Shown here: positions 46,302 through 55,119 of the stretch, one piece after another
How the letters are laid out: each line of letters begins with the position of its first letter
Position numbering within the stretch: the stretch's first letter is position 1
Assembly: GCA_030950185.1 (NCBI GenBank)
Contig: JAUZRU010000009.1
Location: forward strand, 1-64,000
DNA: 64,000 bases
Source: Paracoccaceae bacterium
GTDB lineage: Bacteria > Pseudomonadota > Alphaproteobacteria > Rhodobacterales > Rhodobacteraceae
Direction of reading: 5' to 3'
The notes under the pieces: generated by a model
Told to the model about the DNA's origin: nothing
The model's database searches: none
What the model saw: the letters and a program-made list of their open reading frames with translations, nothing else
Program-made: the position numbers and the translations under genes

Positions 46302-46823
46302 ATGAGAATTCTCGCGGTTGACGACGATACTCATATTCTGGAGGTTCTCAAGGCGGTCCTCCTGGACTCGGGCCATCAGGAGGTCGTGACAACGGCATCC
46401 CCTCTGGACGCCCTGAAAATTGTCACCAACAGCACAGAGATGTTTGACTGTCTGCTTCTGGATATCCAGATGCCGGACATGGATGGGATCACCCTGTGCC
46501 GCCGTATGCGGATGATCCGCGGATACGAAGAAATCCCCATAGTCATGCTTACCGCCATGACCGAGCGCGAATATGTCGAGCGTGCGTTTGAGGCGGGTGC
46601 AACCGACTATCTGACCAAGCCATTTGACGTTCTGGAAATCGGGGCGCGCCTGCGCGTCGCCTCGAAGTTGCGGCAAGCCCAGGAATTACCCCGCAAAGTT
46701 TCGGGACATCAGCCGAAAGCGGCACCCCGCGTTCGGAATCCGAACGGGCTGTCACGCCAGGAACTGGTTGATCTGTTCGCAGACGAATTCAGAAACCACG
46801 CCAAGCTGCAAAAAGTGGTATAG
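46302..46823 (+). CDS. Stand-alone receiver-domain response regulator
   Basis: A 173-residue protein: a CheY-like receiver (1-125) with D7/D8, phospho-acceptor D54 in LLDIQMPDMDG, T84 and K106 in TKPFD, followed by about 50 residues with a basic linker and a helix (LSRQELVDLFADEF) but no DNA-binding domain. It has GGGAG upstream and a strong intrinsic terminator downstream, so it is a one-gene unit. No kinase is adjacent; the partner is elsewhere. Composition of gene and flanks is richer in A+T than surrounding genes. Confidence 0.87.
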   Translation: MRILAVDDDTHILEVLKAVLLDSGHQEVVTTASPLDALKIVTNSTEMFDCLLLDIQMPDMDGITLCRRMRMIRGYEEIPIVMLTAMTEREYVERAFEAGATDYLTKPFDVLEIGARLRVASKLRQAQELPRKVSGHQPKAAPRVRNPNGLSRQELVDLFADEFRNHAKLQKVV

Positions 46824-46871
46824 GCAGCCCGCCCACAGGCAAGACGGCAAAAACCTGCGCTCCACGCCACA

Positions 46872-46897
46872 GGGGGCAGTCCACCTGCCCCTTTTTT
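46872..46897 (+). terminator. Intrinsic terminator after the receiver gene
   Basis: GGGGCAG (46873-46879), loop TCCAC, CTGCCCC (46885-46891), then six T residues (46892-46897). A perfect 7-base GC stem and T-run 50 bases after the receiver-protein stop is a standard rho-independent terminator. Confidence 0.9.
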
Positions 46898-47048
46898 GCG
46901 ACGACAACGGTCGGCCTTGTATTGCCGAAATATATATCGACCCACAGATAGCCCCCCCTGCAAGGGTTTGCCTTCTTATCTTGTGGGTGGGCCAATACCG
47001 TTTCAACCCTGCATGGATGGCACCCATGGACCGCTGCGCCAAATATCG

Positions 47049-47076
47049 AAGGGCCGCGAAAGCTCGCGACCCTTTT
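47049..47076. terminator. Hairpin between flp and the receiver gene
   Basis: An 11-base stem (47049-47059 with 47064-47074, one G-T pair in the RNA) and a 4-base loop AAGC is followed by TT on the plus strand. On the minus strand it lies about 30 bases beyond the flp stop codon. It probably ends flp transcription or isolates the two units from each other. Confidence 0.6.
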
Positions 47077-47101
47077 GAATGTCTTTTGTCGTTCCGAATT
47101 A

Positions 47102-47287
47102 TCAGAACTTGGTCGAGATTTTCTGAGCCGACAGCTGCTTGTTGATGTCACCGGACAGGTTTTGCACGCCACCCGACACGGTTGCCAGAACGGCAATGCC
47201 GAGGCCAACGATGGCGGCGGTCAGAACGACCCAGTCAACGGTTACGGCACCGGATTCGTCATTCTTGAAGTTCTTGAACAGTTTCAT
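47102..47287 (-). CDS. flp: Flp/Fap family type IVb pilin (orphan)
   Basis: A 61-residue prepilin: basic leader MKLFKNFKNDESG, predicted prepilin-peptidase cut after Gly13, then AVTVDWVVLTAAIVGLGIAVLA as the hydrophobic stem. In typical Flp pilins Glu-Tyr follows the cut by four residues; here it is Asp18-Trp19. The start has GGAAGGAG. No tadA, cpaB, rcpA or tadV gene lies in the window, so any TAD pilus that uses this pilin is encoded elsewhere, or the gene is a diverged spare copy. Confidence 0.9.
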   Translation of the reverse strand: MKLFKNFKNDESGAVTVDWVVLTAAIVGLGIAVLATVSGGVQNLSGDINKQLSAQKISTKF

Positions 47288-47710
47288 CTTTTTACTCCTT
47301 CCAGGGTTTCTTGCTCAGTTTTTGTGATGAATGAGCCGGTGCGGTTGTTGTCCCCACCTCGTCTCTTCACATGAGACAATTTGCTGTTCAATTTTGTCGA
47401 AAATTTGAAGAAACAAAGCAATCATGTAGATATTATTGTTGCCATTTCATGGCCTTCCACATGGGCAGAAGCCGGGATATGCCTTTGCGATACACTCAGA
47501 TGTCGCTTTGTCGCGATTTCTCGGGTTTCTCATGGTGCAGGTTGTTTCTTGGGCTCAAGGGTCGTTAACATGCACTTGGGAAGGAGGGCATAAACACCAA
47601 TCACAGCCATAATCGCGGCCTCTCGGCCGACATATCAACCATCGGGATTTTCGACCGGAACAGAAAACCGATGAAACCAGCAAGAAAAATTCCAACGGGA
47701 GAACGAAAAA
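47288..47710. other. AT-rich intergenic region, flp to ABC transporter
   Basis: About 420 bases hold the divergent promoters of flp (minus) and the quaternary-amine transporter operon (plus). It is clearly richer in A and T than surrounding coding DNA. The short open frames in it lack ribosome sites and family resemblance. I see no tRNA or structured RNA that I can support. Confidence 0.6.
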
Positions 47711-48709
47711 ATGAGAAAATTGATCGCAGCTACCCTGCTTGCGACGTTCGGTATTGGCGCGTCAGCCGCTGTTGCTGCCAAATGTGGCAACGTGGTTATT
47801 GCCGAAATGAACTGGCCCTCGGCTGAACTGATGGCCAATGTCGACAAGATCATTCTGGAAAAGGGCTATGGTTGCTCGGTTGAAAAGGTGCCGGGGGCGA
47901 CAACATCGACCTTCGCATCCATGAATGAAAAGGGCACACCGGACATTGCCCCGGAATTGTGGATCAACGGCATTCGCAACCTTCTGGAAAAGGCCAAGGC
48001 CGAGGGGCGTCTGCACACGGCCAATGACGGGCCGATTACCGGACTTGGCGAAGGCTGGTGGATCCCGCCCTACACCAAGAAAGCCCATCCCGAGTTCAAG
48101 ACCGTTCTGGATATCATCGAACACCCTGAGCTTTTCCCCTATGCGGAAGACCCCAGCAAGGGGGCGTTTTATGGCTGCCCGGCGGGCTGGGCCTGCCAGC
48201 ATGTGAACACAAACCTCTTTAAGGCCTTCAAGATGGCTGAAAAAGGCTGGGTGCTCGTCGATCCCGGTTCGGCCGCGGGTCTTGACGGTGCCATCGCCAA
48301 GGCCAACGAACGGGGGGAAAACTGGTTCGGCTATTACTGGTCGCCCACCTCGATCATTGGTAAATACAACATGCAGCTGGTGCCATTTGGTGTTCCGTTC
48401 GTCGGGAACGACCATTGGAACAACTGTATCGTTGTCGAGGGATGCCCTGACCCCAAGCCCTCGGCCTGGACCAAGTCAGAGGTCAATTCGGTCATCACCG
48501 ACAAGTTCATGAAGGCGGGCGGCCCGGCCGTCGAATATATCAAGAAAAGGGTTTTCCCCGGCCCTGTCATGAACTCGATGCTGGTCTATATGGGTGACAA
48601 TCAGGCCGATGGCGTCGATGCCGCCTATGAATTCCTGGCAAAATATCCCGATGTCTGGACAAAATGGGTCAGCCCGGAAGTGGCCGAAAAGATCAAGTCC
48701 GGCCTCTGA
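47711..48709 (+). CDS. ABC transporter substrate-binding protein, quaternary-amine (QAT) family
   Basis: A 332-residue exported protein (signal peptide 1-23) that binds a methylated amine such as glycine betaine, choline or TMAO. Aromatic candidates for the cage are W35 (EMNWPSAE), W84 (ELWINGI), W116/W117 and W210 (YYW). Six cysteines (C25, C55, C156, C162, C239, C245) could form three disulfides. The opening CGNVVIAEMNW resembles the TmoX-like branch for TMAO more than classic ProX, but the specificity cannot be fixed by eye. First gene of an SBP-permease-ATPase operon with GGGAG before the ATG. Confidence 0.88.
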   Translation: MRKLIAATLLATFGIGASAAVAAKCGNVVIAEMNWPSAELMANVDKIILEKGYGCSVEKVPGATTSTFASMNEKGTPDIAPELWINGIRNLLEKAKAEGRLHTANDGPITGLGEGWWIPPYTKKAHPEFKTVLDIIEHPELFPYAEDPSKGAFYGCPAGWACQHVNTNLFKAFKMAEKGWVLVDPGSAAGLDGAIAKANERGENWFGYYWSPTSIIGKYNMQLVPFGVPFVGNDHWNNCIVVEGCPDPKPSAWTKSEVNSVITDKFMKAGGPAVEYIKKRVFPGPVMNSMLVYMGDNQADGVDAAYEFLAKYPDVWTKWVSPEVAEKIKSGL

Positions 48710-48789
48710 TCCTACCACGATGAAACGGCGGGCCCCGATCGCAAATTGCGTTTGGGGCCAGTCAACGTAACTTTTCTGAAGGACCGAAA

Positions 48790-49677
48790 ATGGATTTCCT
48801 GGGCGCATTCCCGCAAATGGGTCGCACCGATCTGCGCGACCTGAAGAAAGGTATCGACGAAGCCTTCCGGCACTTTTCACGAACGCACGGACAGGCAATC
48901 GAGGATTTCTTTCATCCGCTTCTGAAATTTCTTGTGTGGTTCGAAAAGCTGCTGCTGGCAACACCCTGGCCACTGATGATCGCAATCATCGCGGCGTTGG
49001 TCTGGCTCGGCTCCCGCAGCATCAAGATGACGATCGGCTCGATACTGACGTTTCTGCTGATCGGCTATCTGGGGATGTGGAAAGATACCATGTCCACCCT
49101 GGCCCTGATCTCGGTTGCAACATTTCTGTGCATCCTGATCGGAATTCCGCTGGGCATTTTGATGGCGCGTTCAGACCGCATTCAGGCCGTCATCACGCCG
49201 ATTCTGGATATCATGCAGACAATCCCCAGTTTCGTTTACCTGATCCCTGTGCTGATGCTGCTGGGGATTGGCAAGGTGCCCGGGCTGATCGCGGTTTGCG
49301 TCTATGCAATTCCACCTGTCGTGCGGCTGACCAATCTGGGGATCCGGCTGGTCGATCGCGACGTTCTCGAAGCCGCCGATGCCTTCGGTGCCAGTCCGCG
49401 GCAGAAACTTGTAAGCGTGCAATTGCCGCTTGCATTGCCAAACATATTTGCCGGCATCAACCAGACCATCATGATGGCGCTGGGCATGGTCGTGATTGCC
49501 TCGATGATCGGGGTGCCGGGTCTGGGCGTGCCGGTTCTGAAAGCCGTGAACAACCAGTATCTGGCGCTGGGCATGATGAACGGCCTTGCCATTGTTGCCA
49601 TCGCCATCCTGTTTGACCGGGTTTCACAAAAATTCGGCAAGCGCCTGCAAAAGCATTCGGAGACGATCCATGGCTGA
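48790..49677 (+). CDS. proW: Quaternary-amine ABC transporter permease (ProW type)
   Basis: A 295-residue inner-membrane permease with about six helices after a 50-residue cytoplasmic N-terminus (RHFSRTHGQAIEDFFHPL). The ATPase-contact EAA loop reads EAADAFGASPRQKLVSVQLP (about 197-216). LLGIGKVPGLIAVCVYAIPPVVRLTNLGIR is the family's characteristic block before it. AAGGA lies seven bases before the ATG. It pairs with the binding protein upstream, and its 3' end overlaps the ATPase gene by eight bases. Confidence 0.93.
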   Translation: MDFLGAFPQMGRTDLRDLKKGIDEAFRHFSRTHGQAIEDFFHPLLKFLVWFEKLLLATPWPLMIAIIAALVWLGSRSIKMTIGSILTFLLIGYLGMWKDTMSTLALISVATFLCILIGIPLGILMARSDRIQAVITPILDIMQTIPSFVYLIPVLMLLGIGKVPGLIAVCVYAIPPVVRLTNLGIRLVDRDVLEAADAFGASPRQKLVSVQLPLALPNIFAGINQTIMMALGMVVIASMIGVPGLGVPVLKAVNNQYLALGMMNGLAIVAIAILFDRVSQKFGKRLQKHSETIHG

Positions 49678-50731
49678 CAACAACGGGATCGAGCTGCGCG
49701 GGCTGTTCAAGATCTTCGGCCCGCATGGCGAAAAATACATGCAGGCCGTGCGCGACGGCATGACCAAGGACGAACTGAACGCGAAACATGGTCATGTTCT
49801 GGGGCTGAAGGACATCAACATCTCGATTCCCGCTTCGAAAATCCAGGTGATCATGGGGCTGTCGGGGTCGGGAAAATCCACACTGATCCGGCACATCAAC
49901 CGCCTGATCGAACCGACCGCCGGCGAAGTCATCTTTCAGGGGCAGGACATCTGCAAGATGAACAAGGCCGATCTGCTGAGGTTTCGGCGGCACAAGACGG
50001 CGATGGTGTTCCAGAAATTCGCGCTGCTTCCCCACCGGACCGTTCTTGGTAACGCCCTTTATGGCGTCGAACTGCAAGGCATGTCCCGCAAGGAATGTGA
50101 AGAGCGCGCCCGCCGGTGGCTGGCCCGTGTCGGTCTTGACGGGTTTGAAGACCATTATCCCAACCAGCTTTCGGGCGGCATGCAGCAGCGCGTGGGACTT
50201 GCCCGCGCGCTGACCAACAACGCCGACATCCTGCTGATGGACGAGGCCTTTTCCGCGCTAGACCCCTTGATCCGCATGGACATGCAGAAAATCCTGCTGG
50301 ATTTGCAGGAAGAGCTGCACAAGACCATCGTCTTTATCACCCATGATCTGGACGAGGCGCTGCGCCTTGGCGACCGCATCGCCATCCTGCGCGACGGCGA
50401 GGTGATTCAGCAGGGCACCGGGCAGGATATCGTGCTGCACCCCGCAGATGATTACATCGCCGATTTTGTCAAGGATGTGAATCGTGCACGCGTCATAAAG
50501 GTTGGTACGATCATGTCACCGGTAAGCGGGCCGGCAAATGGATTTCCGACACTTGATGCGCAGGCAAGCCTTGAACAGGCTGCAAGGCTTCTTTCAAGCA
50601 GGGGCAAGGATCGCGCAATCGTGCTGGGTGACAACGGCGCAGCCGAGGGGCAGATCACACTCAGGCGCGTGATCGACGCGATGGTTACCCCGGTTGCCTC
50701 GGAAAAAGAAATCAGCAGGCCAGAAACCTGA
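49670..50731 (+). CDS. proV: Quaternary-amine ABC transporter ATPase (ProV type)
   Basis: A 353-residue ATPase. The N-terminus (LRGLFKIFGPHGEKYM) is typical of ProV. Walker A GLSGSGKST, Q-loop VFQKFALLPHRT, signature LSGGMQQRVGLARAL, Walker B ILLMDEAFSALDP and the H-loop in FITHDLDEA are all present. The C-terminal part begins DFVKDVNRARV and carries CBS-like sequence, which in related ATPases senses ionic strength. The ATG lies within the last eight bases of the permease gene. Its end overlaps the convergent phosphatase by 20 bases. Confidence 0.94.
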   Translation: MADNNGIELRGLFKIFGPHGEKYMQAVRDGMTKDELNAKHGHVLGLKDINISIPASKIQVIMGLSGSGKSTLIRHINRLIEPTAGEVIFQGQDICKMNKADLLRFRRHKTAMVFQKFALLPHRTVLGNALYGVELQGMSRKECEERARRWLARVGLDGFEDHYPNQLSGGMQQRVGLARALTNNADILLMDEAFSALDPLIRMDMQKILLDLQEELHKTIVFITHDLDEALRLGDRIAILRDGEVIQQGTGQDIVLHPADDYIADFVKDVNRARVIKVGTIMSPVSGPANGFPTLDAQASLEQAARLLSSRGKDRAIVLGDNGAAEGQITLRRVIDAMVTPVASEKEISRPET

Positions 50732-51476
50732 CATCCCCCTGATCGACCGCAACCGCGGTCAGGCGGCCGGTCGCATAGGCGCCGGTGTCGATCCCGATGC
50801 GGCCCTGTACGGGTTCAGGCAGGTCAACGATTGTGTGGCCATGAATGACCCAGATACCATCCTGCCTGGGTTCCGCGCGAAATGCGGGGTGGCCCCAGAG
50901 CAATGTCTTTTCTTCCTGCGAATCGACAGGCAGGCGCGGATCGGCAGCAGCATGAACCACCAGCATGTTGCCGCTGCGAAATGATCGTGGCCTGTTGCGT
51001 AGCCATTTTTCCGTCTTGCCGAGGGCCTTGCGCAGCTTGTCGCGGGCGGCAGTCATGGCTGCCCCGTCGGAATTTTCGGTAACACCGCCGACCTTGAAAC
51101 TGGCCAGCGTCTGCAGCCCCCCATTTCGCAGCCAACGCCGCCCGGATGCAGCTGGGTCGTCCAGAAAATCCAGCATCATGCGCTCGTGATTGCCCAGCAG
51201 GCAGATGACATTGTCGCCGCCTTCCTCCATCTCGTGCAAATGTTCCAGAACCGCCGCACTGCCATCGCCCCGGTCAATATAGTCGCCCACGAACACAAGG
51301 TCATGCGGGCGCCCATCCGCATCGGCCCGGATCTTTTCGACAATCCTGCCCAGCAGATCATCGCGGCCATGAATGTCGCCCACCGCGTAAAGCAGGCGGT
51401 CAGGCAGCGCGGGTGCATCGAAAACCGCAGCCGGTGTTGCCTTTGGTCGCCTGAAAAGTCTGGAAAAAAGGGCCAT
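50712..51476 (-). CDS. PPP-type metallophosphoesterase (serine/threonine phosphatase-like)
   Basis: A 254-residue calcineurin-like phosphoesterase with the three PPP metal motifs: GDIHGR (33-38), GDYIDRG and GNHE. The C-terminal HGHTI supplies a further His. Such bacterial enzymes act on phosphoproteins or nucleotides (Ap4A); the target is unknown. Start ATG 51476 begins the domain's usual basic leader (MALFSRLFRRP); ATG 51485 is another choice. Convergent with proV and followed upstream by a LysR gene on the same strand. Confidence 0.88.
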   Translation of the reverse strand: MALFSRLFRRPKATPAAVFDAPALPDRLLYAVGDIHGRDDLLGRIVEKIRADADGRPHDLVFVGDYIDRGDGSAAVLEHLHEMEEGGDNVICLLGNHERMMLDFLDDPAASGRRWLRNGGLQTLASFKVGGVTENSDGAAMTAARDKLRKALGKTEKWLRNRPRSFRSGNMLVVHAAADPRLPVDSQEEKTLLWGHPAFRAEPRQDGIWVIHGHTIVDLPEPVQGRIGIDTGAYATGRLTAVAVDQGDVRFLAC

Positions 51477-51555
51477 GTGGGTCATGTCCGTCAGAGTTGA
51501 TGAATCGGGGCAAGTATGGCGGATACCGCCGGCAAAGTGTAGGGCCTCCGGGTGA

Positions 51556-52446
51556 TCATATCCGGCCCAGTTCACGGGCCAGCAGGTCGAACACAAGGCG
51601 CAGCCGGACATTCGACATCAGATCGCGATGAGCGACCAGCCAGGTCGGAAACATGATCGGCGCCATTTCAGGCAAGGCGCGCACGACCAAAGGTTCGGCA
51701 TCGCCGACATGACCGTCCATCACGCCGATACCAAGCCCCTGTTTGACCAGCTCCCACATCACCAGAAAGTTTTCGGAATGCAGCGGAAAATTCCGGCGGC
51801 GCAGCGTCATGCCCCGCTTGTTGAGCATGTTCATCAATTCATCCCCCGCCCCGATATCGATGAAATCGGCGCGGTTTAGGTCGGCGGGTCTGCGCGGGGT
51901 TCCGATGCTTTCCAGATAGGCGGGGGTGGCATACAGGCGGCCCGGAATATCCGCGATCTTGCGGGCGATGAGATCAGGCTCGGACGGGCGGAAATTGCGG
52001 ATGGCGATATCGGCCTCGCGCCGGTACAGGTCACTTGGCGCGTTGGTGGTCACGATCCTGACCGTAATCGCGGGGGCCAGGCGGCGCAGCCTGGCAATGA
52101 TCGGGGGCAGATATATCGCCGCGTTGATTTCCGATGCCGAGATCGAGACATTGCCGACAAGTTCTTGCGACTGTCCGAAGGATGCCAGCGACACACGCCC
52201 GGCGGCCTCGGCCATGGCGCGAAGATGGGGCAGCAGTTCAAGCCCGCCGGGGGTCAGCGTCAACCCGCGACCGGAACGCTCGAACAGCGCGATGCCAAGT
52301 TCCTTTTCAAGCGCATCGACCTGCCGGCCGACCGTCGGCTGTGTCAGGCCCAGCACGCGGGCAGCGGCCGAAAGCGAGCCCTCTTCCGCAGTGGCCAGAA
52401 AGGCCCGCGCGCGGTTCCAGTCGAAATTGATGCCCCTCCAATTCAT
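51556..52446 (-). CDS. LysR family transcriptional regulator
   Basis: A 296-residue LysR protein: winged HTH in the first 65 residues (FDWNRARAFLATAEEGSLSA, LGLTQPTVGRQVDALEKELG) and a periplasmic-binding-protein-like effector domain. It is divergent from the deleted quinone oxidoreductase gene, with the two start codons 128 bases apart over an AT-rich stretch. LysR proteins usually control the divergent gene, so loss of most of that gene's coding region would leave the regulator without its usual target. ATG 52446 or ATG 52458 can start it; neither has a strong ribosome site. Confidence 0.9.
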   Translation of the reverse strand: MNWRGINFDWNRARAFLATAEEGSLSAAARVLGLTQPTVGRQVDALEKELGIALFERSGRGLTLTPGGLELLPHLRAMAEAAGRVSLASFGQSQELVGNVSISASEINAAIYLPPIIARLRRLAPAITVRIVTTNAPSDLYRREADIAIRNFRPSEPDLIARKIADIPGRLYATPAYLESIGTPRRPADLNRADFIDIGAGDELMNMLNKRGMTLRRRNFPLHSENFLVMWELVKQGLGIGVMDGHVGDAEPLVVRALPEMAPIMFPTWLVAHRDLMSNVRLRLVFDLLARELGRI

Positions 52447-52574
52447 GCATATACGCATAACATTCAGTATAATTTAGTCAATTTCTTTTGGATAAGCCCT
52501 GCCCTATTCAGGTTCTGCGTCCCAAACCCGTTTCAACGGCGCCCTCGAAACCTCTCGTCCAAGGAACCCCAGAG

Positions 52575-53027
52575 ATGAAAGCTTTTACCCATAGCCGCTA
52601 TGGCCCGCCCTCGGTTCTGCACCTGCAAGAAATCGCAACCCCGCGACCCGGCGCATCGGAGATACTGATCCGTGTTCACGCAACAACGGTCAGCTCGGGC
52701 GACCATCGCGCAAGGGCGCTGACCGCACGGGGTCGTCTGCTTCTGGTCAATTCCAGCCTGGGCGATATGCTGCGCGCACCCTTCGTTTCCCGGCGCAACG
52801 GCAAGAAACTGATGGCTGGTGTTGCACTGGCGGACAAGGAAATCCTTGAAACGCTGGCAGGGCTTGTCGCACAGGGCCATTTCACCCCGGTGATCGACTG
52901 GATCTACCCGTTTTCCGAAATGCGCAAGGCGCACGCCCATGTGGATACCGGCCACAAGCGGGGCAGTGTGGTGATTTCACTGATCCATGACGAACCCGCG
53001 CATCTGCCACATGTGATCGCCAACTGA
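52575..53027 (+). pseudogene. Quinone oxidoreductase (MDR superfamily) with large in-frame internal deletion
   Basis: A 150-codon frame whose first 48 residues (MKAFTHSRYGPPSVLHLQEI, then HATTVSSGDHRARA) are the normal start of an MDR-family NADPH:quinone oxidoreductase, and whose residues from about 51 on (GRLLLVNSSLGDMLRAP, then YPFSEMRKAHAHVDTGHK) are its C-terminus. The centre, about 180-200 residues with the NADPH Rossmann domain and catalytic region, is absent, while the frame stays open across the junction near 52719-52728. The protein cannot be a normal enzyme. AAGGA precedes the ATG. Neighbour to a divergent LysR gene. Confidence 0.75.
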
Positions 53028-53032
53028 TCGGG

Positions 53033-53938
53033 TCACACCCATTTGGCCATGGGCGGCAGGCTCATCAGCACGGCGTTGGCATCGTGCCCGGTCGCCAGGC
53101 CGAACTTGGTGCCCCTGTCATAGACAAGGTTGTATTCGGCATAAAGACCACGGTGAATCAGCTGCGTATCCTTGTCCTTGTCCGTCCAGGGGGTATCGCG
53201 CCGCTTGCGGGTGATCGGCAGGAAAGCGGGCAAAAAGGCGCGCCCGACATCCTGGATAAAGGAGAAATCCGCCTCCCAGTCGCCAGTATTGTGATCGTCA
53301 AGGAAAATGCCCCCCACACCGCGCGCGCGTCCGCGGTGGGGCACAAAGAAATACTCGTCCGCCCAGGCCTTGAAGCGGGGATAGTATTCGGGATCATGAC
53401 GGTCGCAATGCTGTTTCTGGACCGCATGAAAATGCGCGGTATCCTCGTCATATTCTATGCAGGGGTTCAGGTCGCTGCCGCCGCCGAACCACCAGGCGTT
53501 GGGGGTCCAGAACATGCGGGTATTCATGTGTACCGCTGGGCAATGCGGGTTCTGCATATGCGCCACAAGGGAAATGCCCGAAGCCCAGAAGCGCGGGTCA
53601 TCCTTGACCCCCGGCACGCCACGTGCGGCCATCGACTTGCGCGCCGCCTCGCCCAGCTTGCCATAGACGGTGGAAACATTCACGCCCACCTTTTCGAACA
53701 CGCGCCCGCCGCGCATCACACTCATCAACCCGCCACCCGCGTCAGAACCATCCTCGGACGCCCGGCGGGTCTCGGTAACCTCGAATCGGCCGGCGGGCTG
53801 CGCGGCAAGGGGGCCGGTTTCCTGCTCGTCCTCAAGCTGCTCGAAAGCGGCAACGATCTCGTCGCGCAAGCTGCGGAACCAGGCGGCGGCGCGGCTTTTC
53901 TGTTCTTCCATTGCGTCAGGAGTCTGGCTGTCGGACAT
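53033..53938 (-). CDS. hemF: Oxygen-dependent coproporphyrinogen III oxidase
   Basis: Oxidative decarboxylation of coproporphyrinogen III to protoporphyrinogen IX for heme (and, in phototrophs, chlorophyll) under aerobic conditions. The 301 residues include VSTVYGKLGEAARKSMAARG, AVHMNTRMFWTPNAWWFGGG, EYFFVPHRGRARGVGGIFLDD and a closing YAEYNLVYDRGTKFGLATGH. All belong to the conserved core. ATG 53938 has GGAAGAG upstream; an in-frame ATG at 53983 adds only 15 unlike residues. It ends six bases from the deleted oxidoreductase frame. Confidence 0.96.
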   Translation of the reverse strand: MSDSQTPDAMEEQKSRAAAWFRSLRDEIVAAFEQLEDEQETGPLAAQPAGRFEVTETRRASEDGSDAGGGLMSVMRGGRVFEKVGVNVSTVYGKLGEAARKSMAARGVPGVKDDPRFWASGISLVAHMQNPHCPAVHMNTRMFWTPNAWWFGGGSDLNPCIEYDEDTAHFHAVQKQHCDRHDPEYYPRFKAWADEYFFVPHRGRARGVGGIFLDDHNTGDWEADFSFIQDVGRAFLPAFLPITRKRRDTPWTDKDKDTQLIHRGLYAEYNLVYDRGTKFGLATGHDANAVLMSLPPMAKWV

Positions 53939-54051
53939 GGTTACTCTTCCCTGATGGCGTAGTTCATGCCCTTCTAATGGCATCCGTGGCGTCTGGCCAT
54001 AGCCGGCCCCCGCGCCATCCCGCTTTCGACCCAGCCGAAAGGACCTTTGCC

Positions 54052-54996
54052 ATGAAAAGCAAGATTGCCATCATCCAGCAGCCGCCCGTCCTACTGGACC
54101 TCGACGCATCCCTGAAACGTGCCGTTGACGCCATCCACAGCGCCGCCAGCGAAGGCGCAAGACTCGCGGTGTTTCCCGAGGCTTATCTCCCCGGATATCC
54201 GACCTGGGCCTGGCGGCTGCGCCCCGGTGGCGACATGCGCCTGTCGATCGAGATCCACGCGCGCCTGACGGAAAATGCGGTGAACATCGCCACCGACGAC
54301 CTCGAACCCTTGCGTGATGTGGCGCGCGAAACCGACATGACCATCGTCATGGGAATGAGCGAGATCGATTCGCAGTTCAGCGGCGCCACCCTGTTCAACA
54401 CGGTCGTGCTGATCGGCCCCGATGGGGAAATCCTCAACCGGCACCGCAAGCTGATCCCGACAAATCCCGAACGCATGGTCTGGGGGCGCGGTGACGCGCG
54501 GGGCTTGCGCGTGGTCGATACCCCGGTGGGCCGGATCGGCATGCTGATCTGCTGGGAAAACTACATGCCCCTGTCGCGCTATGCGCTTTACGCGCAGAAA
54601 ATGGACATATTGGTCGCCCCCACCTGGGATTGCGGCGATCGCTGGCAGGCCAGCATGCGCCATATCGCAACCGAAGGCGGCTGCTGGGTGGTGTCGCTGG
54701 CAACTGCGCTGAGGGGGGCGGACATCCCTGACGACTTTCCCGGCCGTGAACAGCTGTTCCCCGACCCCGATGAATGGATCTGCGACGGCGATGCCAGCAT
54801 CATCGCGCCATTCTCGGCCGTCGAGGCGGGGCCTCTGCATCGTTCGACCGACATTCTGTTCGGAGAGATCGACACAGAAAGGGTGAAACTGGCCCGGCGC
54901 TCGCTTGACGTGGCAGGGCACTATAGTCGCCCCGACATCTTTTCGCTGAAGGTCAACCGCCGCCCAATGCCGCCCGTGTCGTTCAAGGATGACTGA
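54052..54996 (+). CDS. Nitrilase
   Basis: A 314-residue C-N hydrolase. The catalytic triad is complete: Glu43 in FPEAYLPGYP, Lys133 in HRKLIPT and Cys167 in ICWENYMPL. The CWENYMPL form marks nitrilase branch 1, which hydrolyses nitriles to acids and ammonia, and not amidases. The substrate could be an aliphatic, aromatic or cyanide-type nitrile. The start has AAAGGACC upstream. It is divergent from hemF and followed by the propeller-cytochrome gene, with no other nitrogen genes near. Confidence 0.9.
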   Translation: MKSKIAIIQQPPVLLDLDASLKRAVDAIHSAASEGARLAVFPEAYLPGYPTWAWRLRPGGDMRLSIEIHARLTENAVNIATDDLEPLRDVARETDMTIVMGMSEIDSQFSGATLFNTVVLIGPDGEILNRHRKLIPTNPERMVWGRGDARGLRVVDTPVGRIGMLICWENYMPLSRYALYAQKMDILVAPTWDCGDRWQASMRHIATEGGCWVVSLATALRGADIPDDFPGREQLFPDPDEWICDGDASIIAPFSAVEAGPLHRSTDILFGEIDTERVKLARRSLDVAGHYSRPDIFSLKVNRRPMPPVSFKDD

Positions 54997-55119
54997 CAGG
55001 CGGCAATCAAACCTTCCTGCGCTGGAAGTGACATGGTGTCCCAACCGGCCCGCCCGCTGCCATGTTGCACCGGCTGCCCTGCCGGCCTAGGCTGCACCAA
55101 ACCAGAGGAGAATTGCCCG

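Noticed and set aside
47371-47593. Two short plus-strand frames in the flp-ABC intergenic region
   Set aside because: No ribosome site, Cys/Arg-rich composition, and overlapping each other in different frames.
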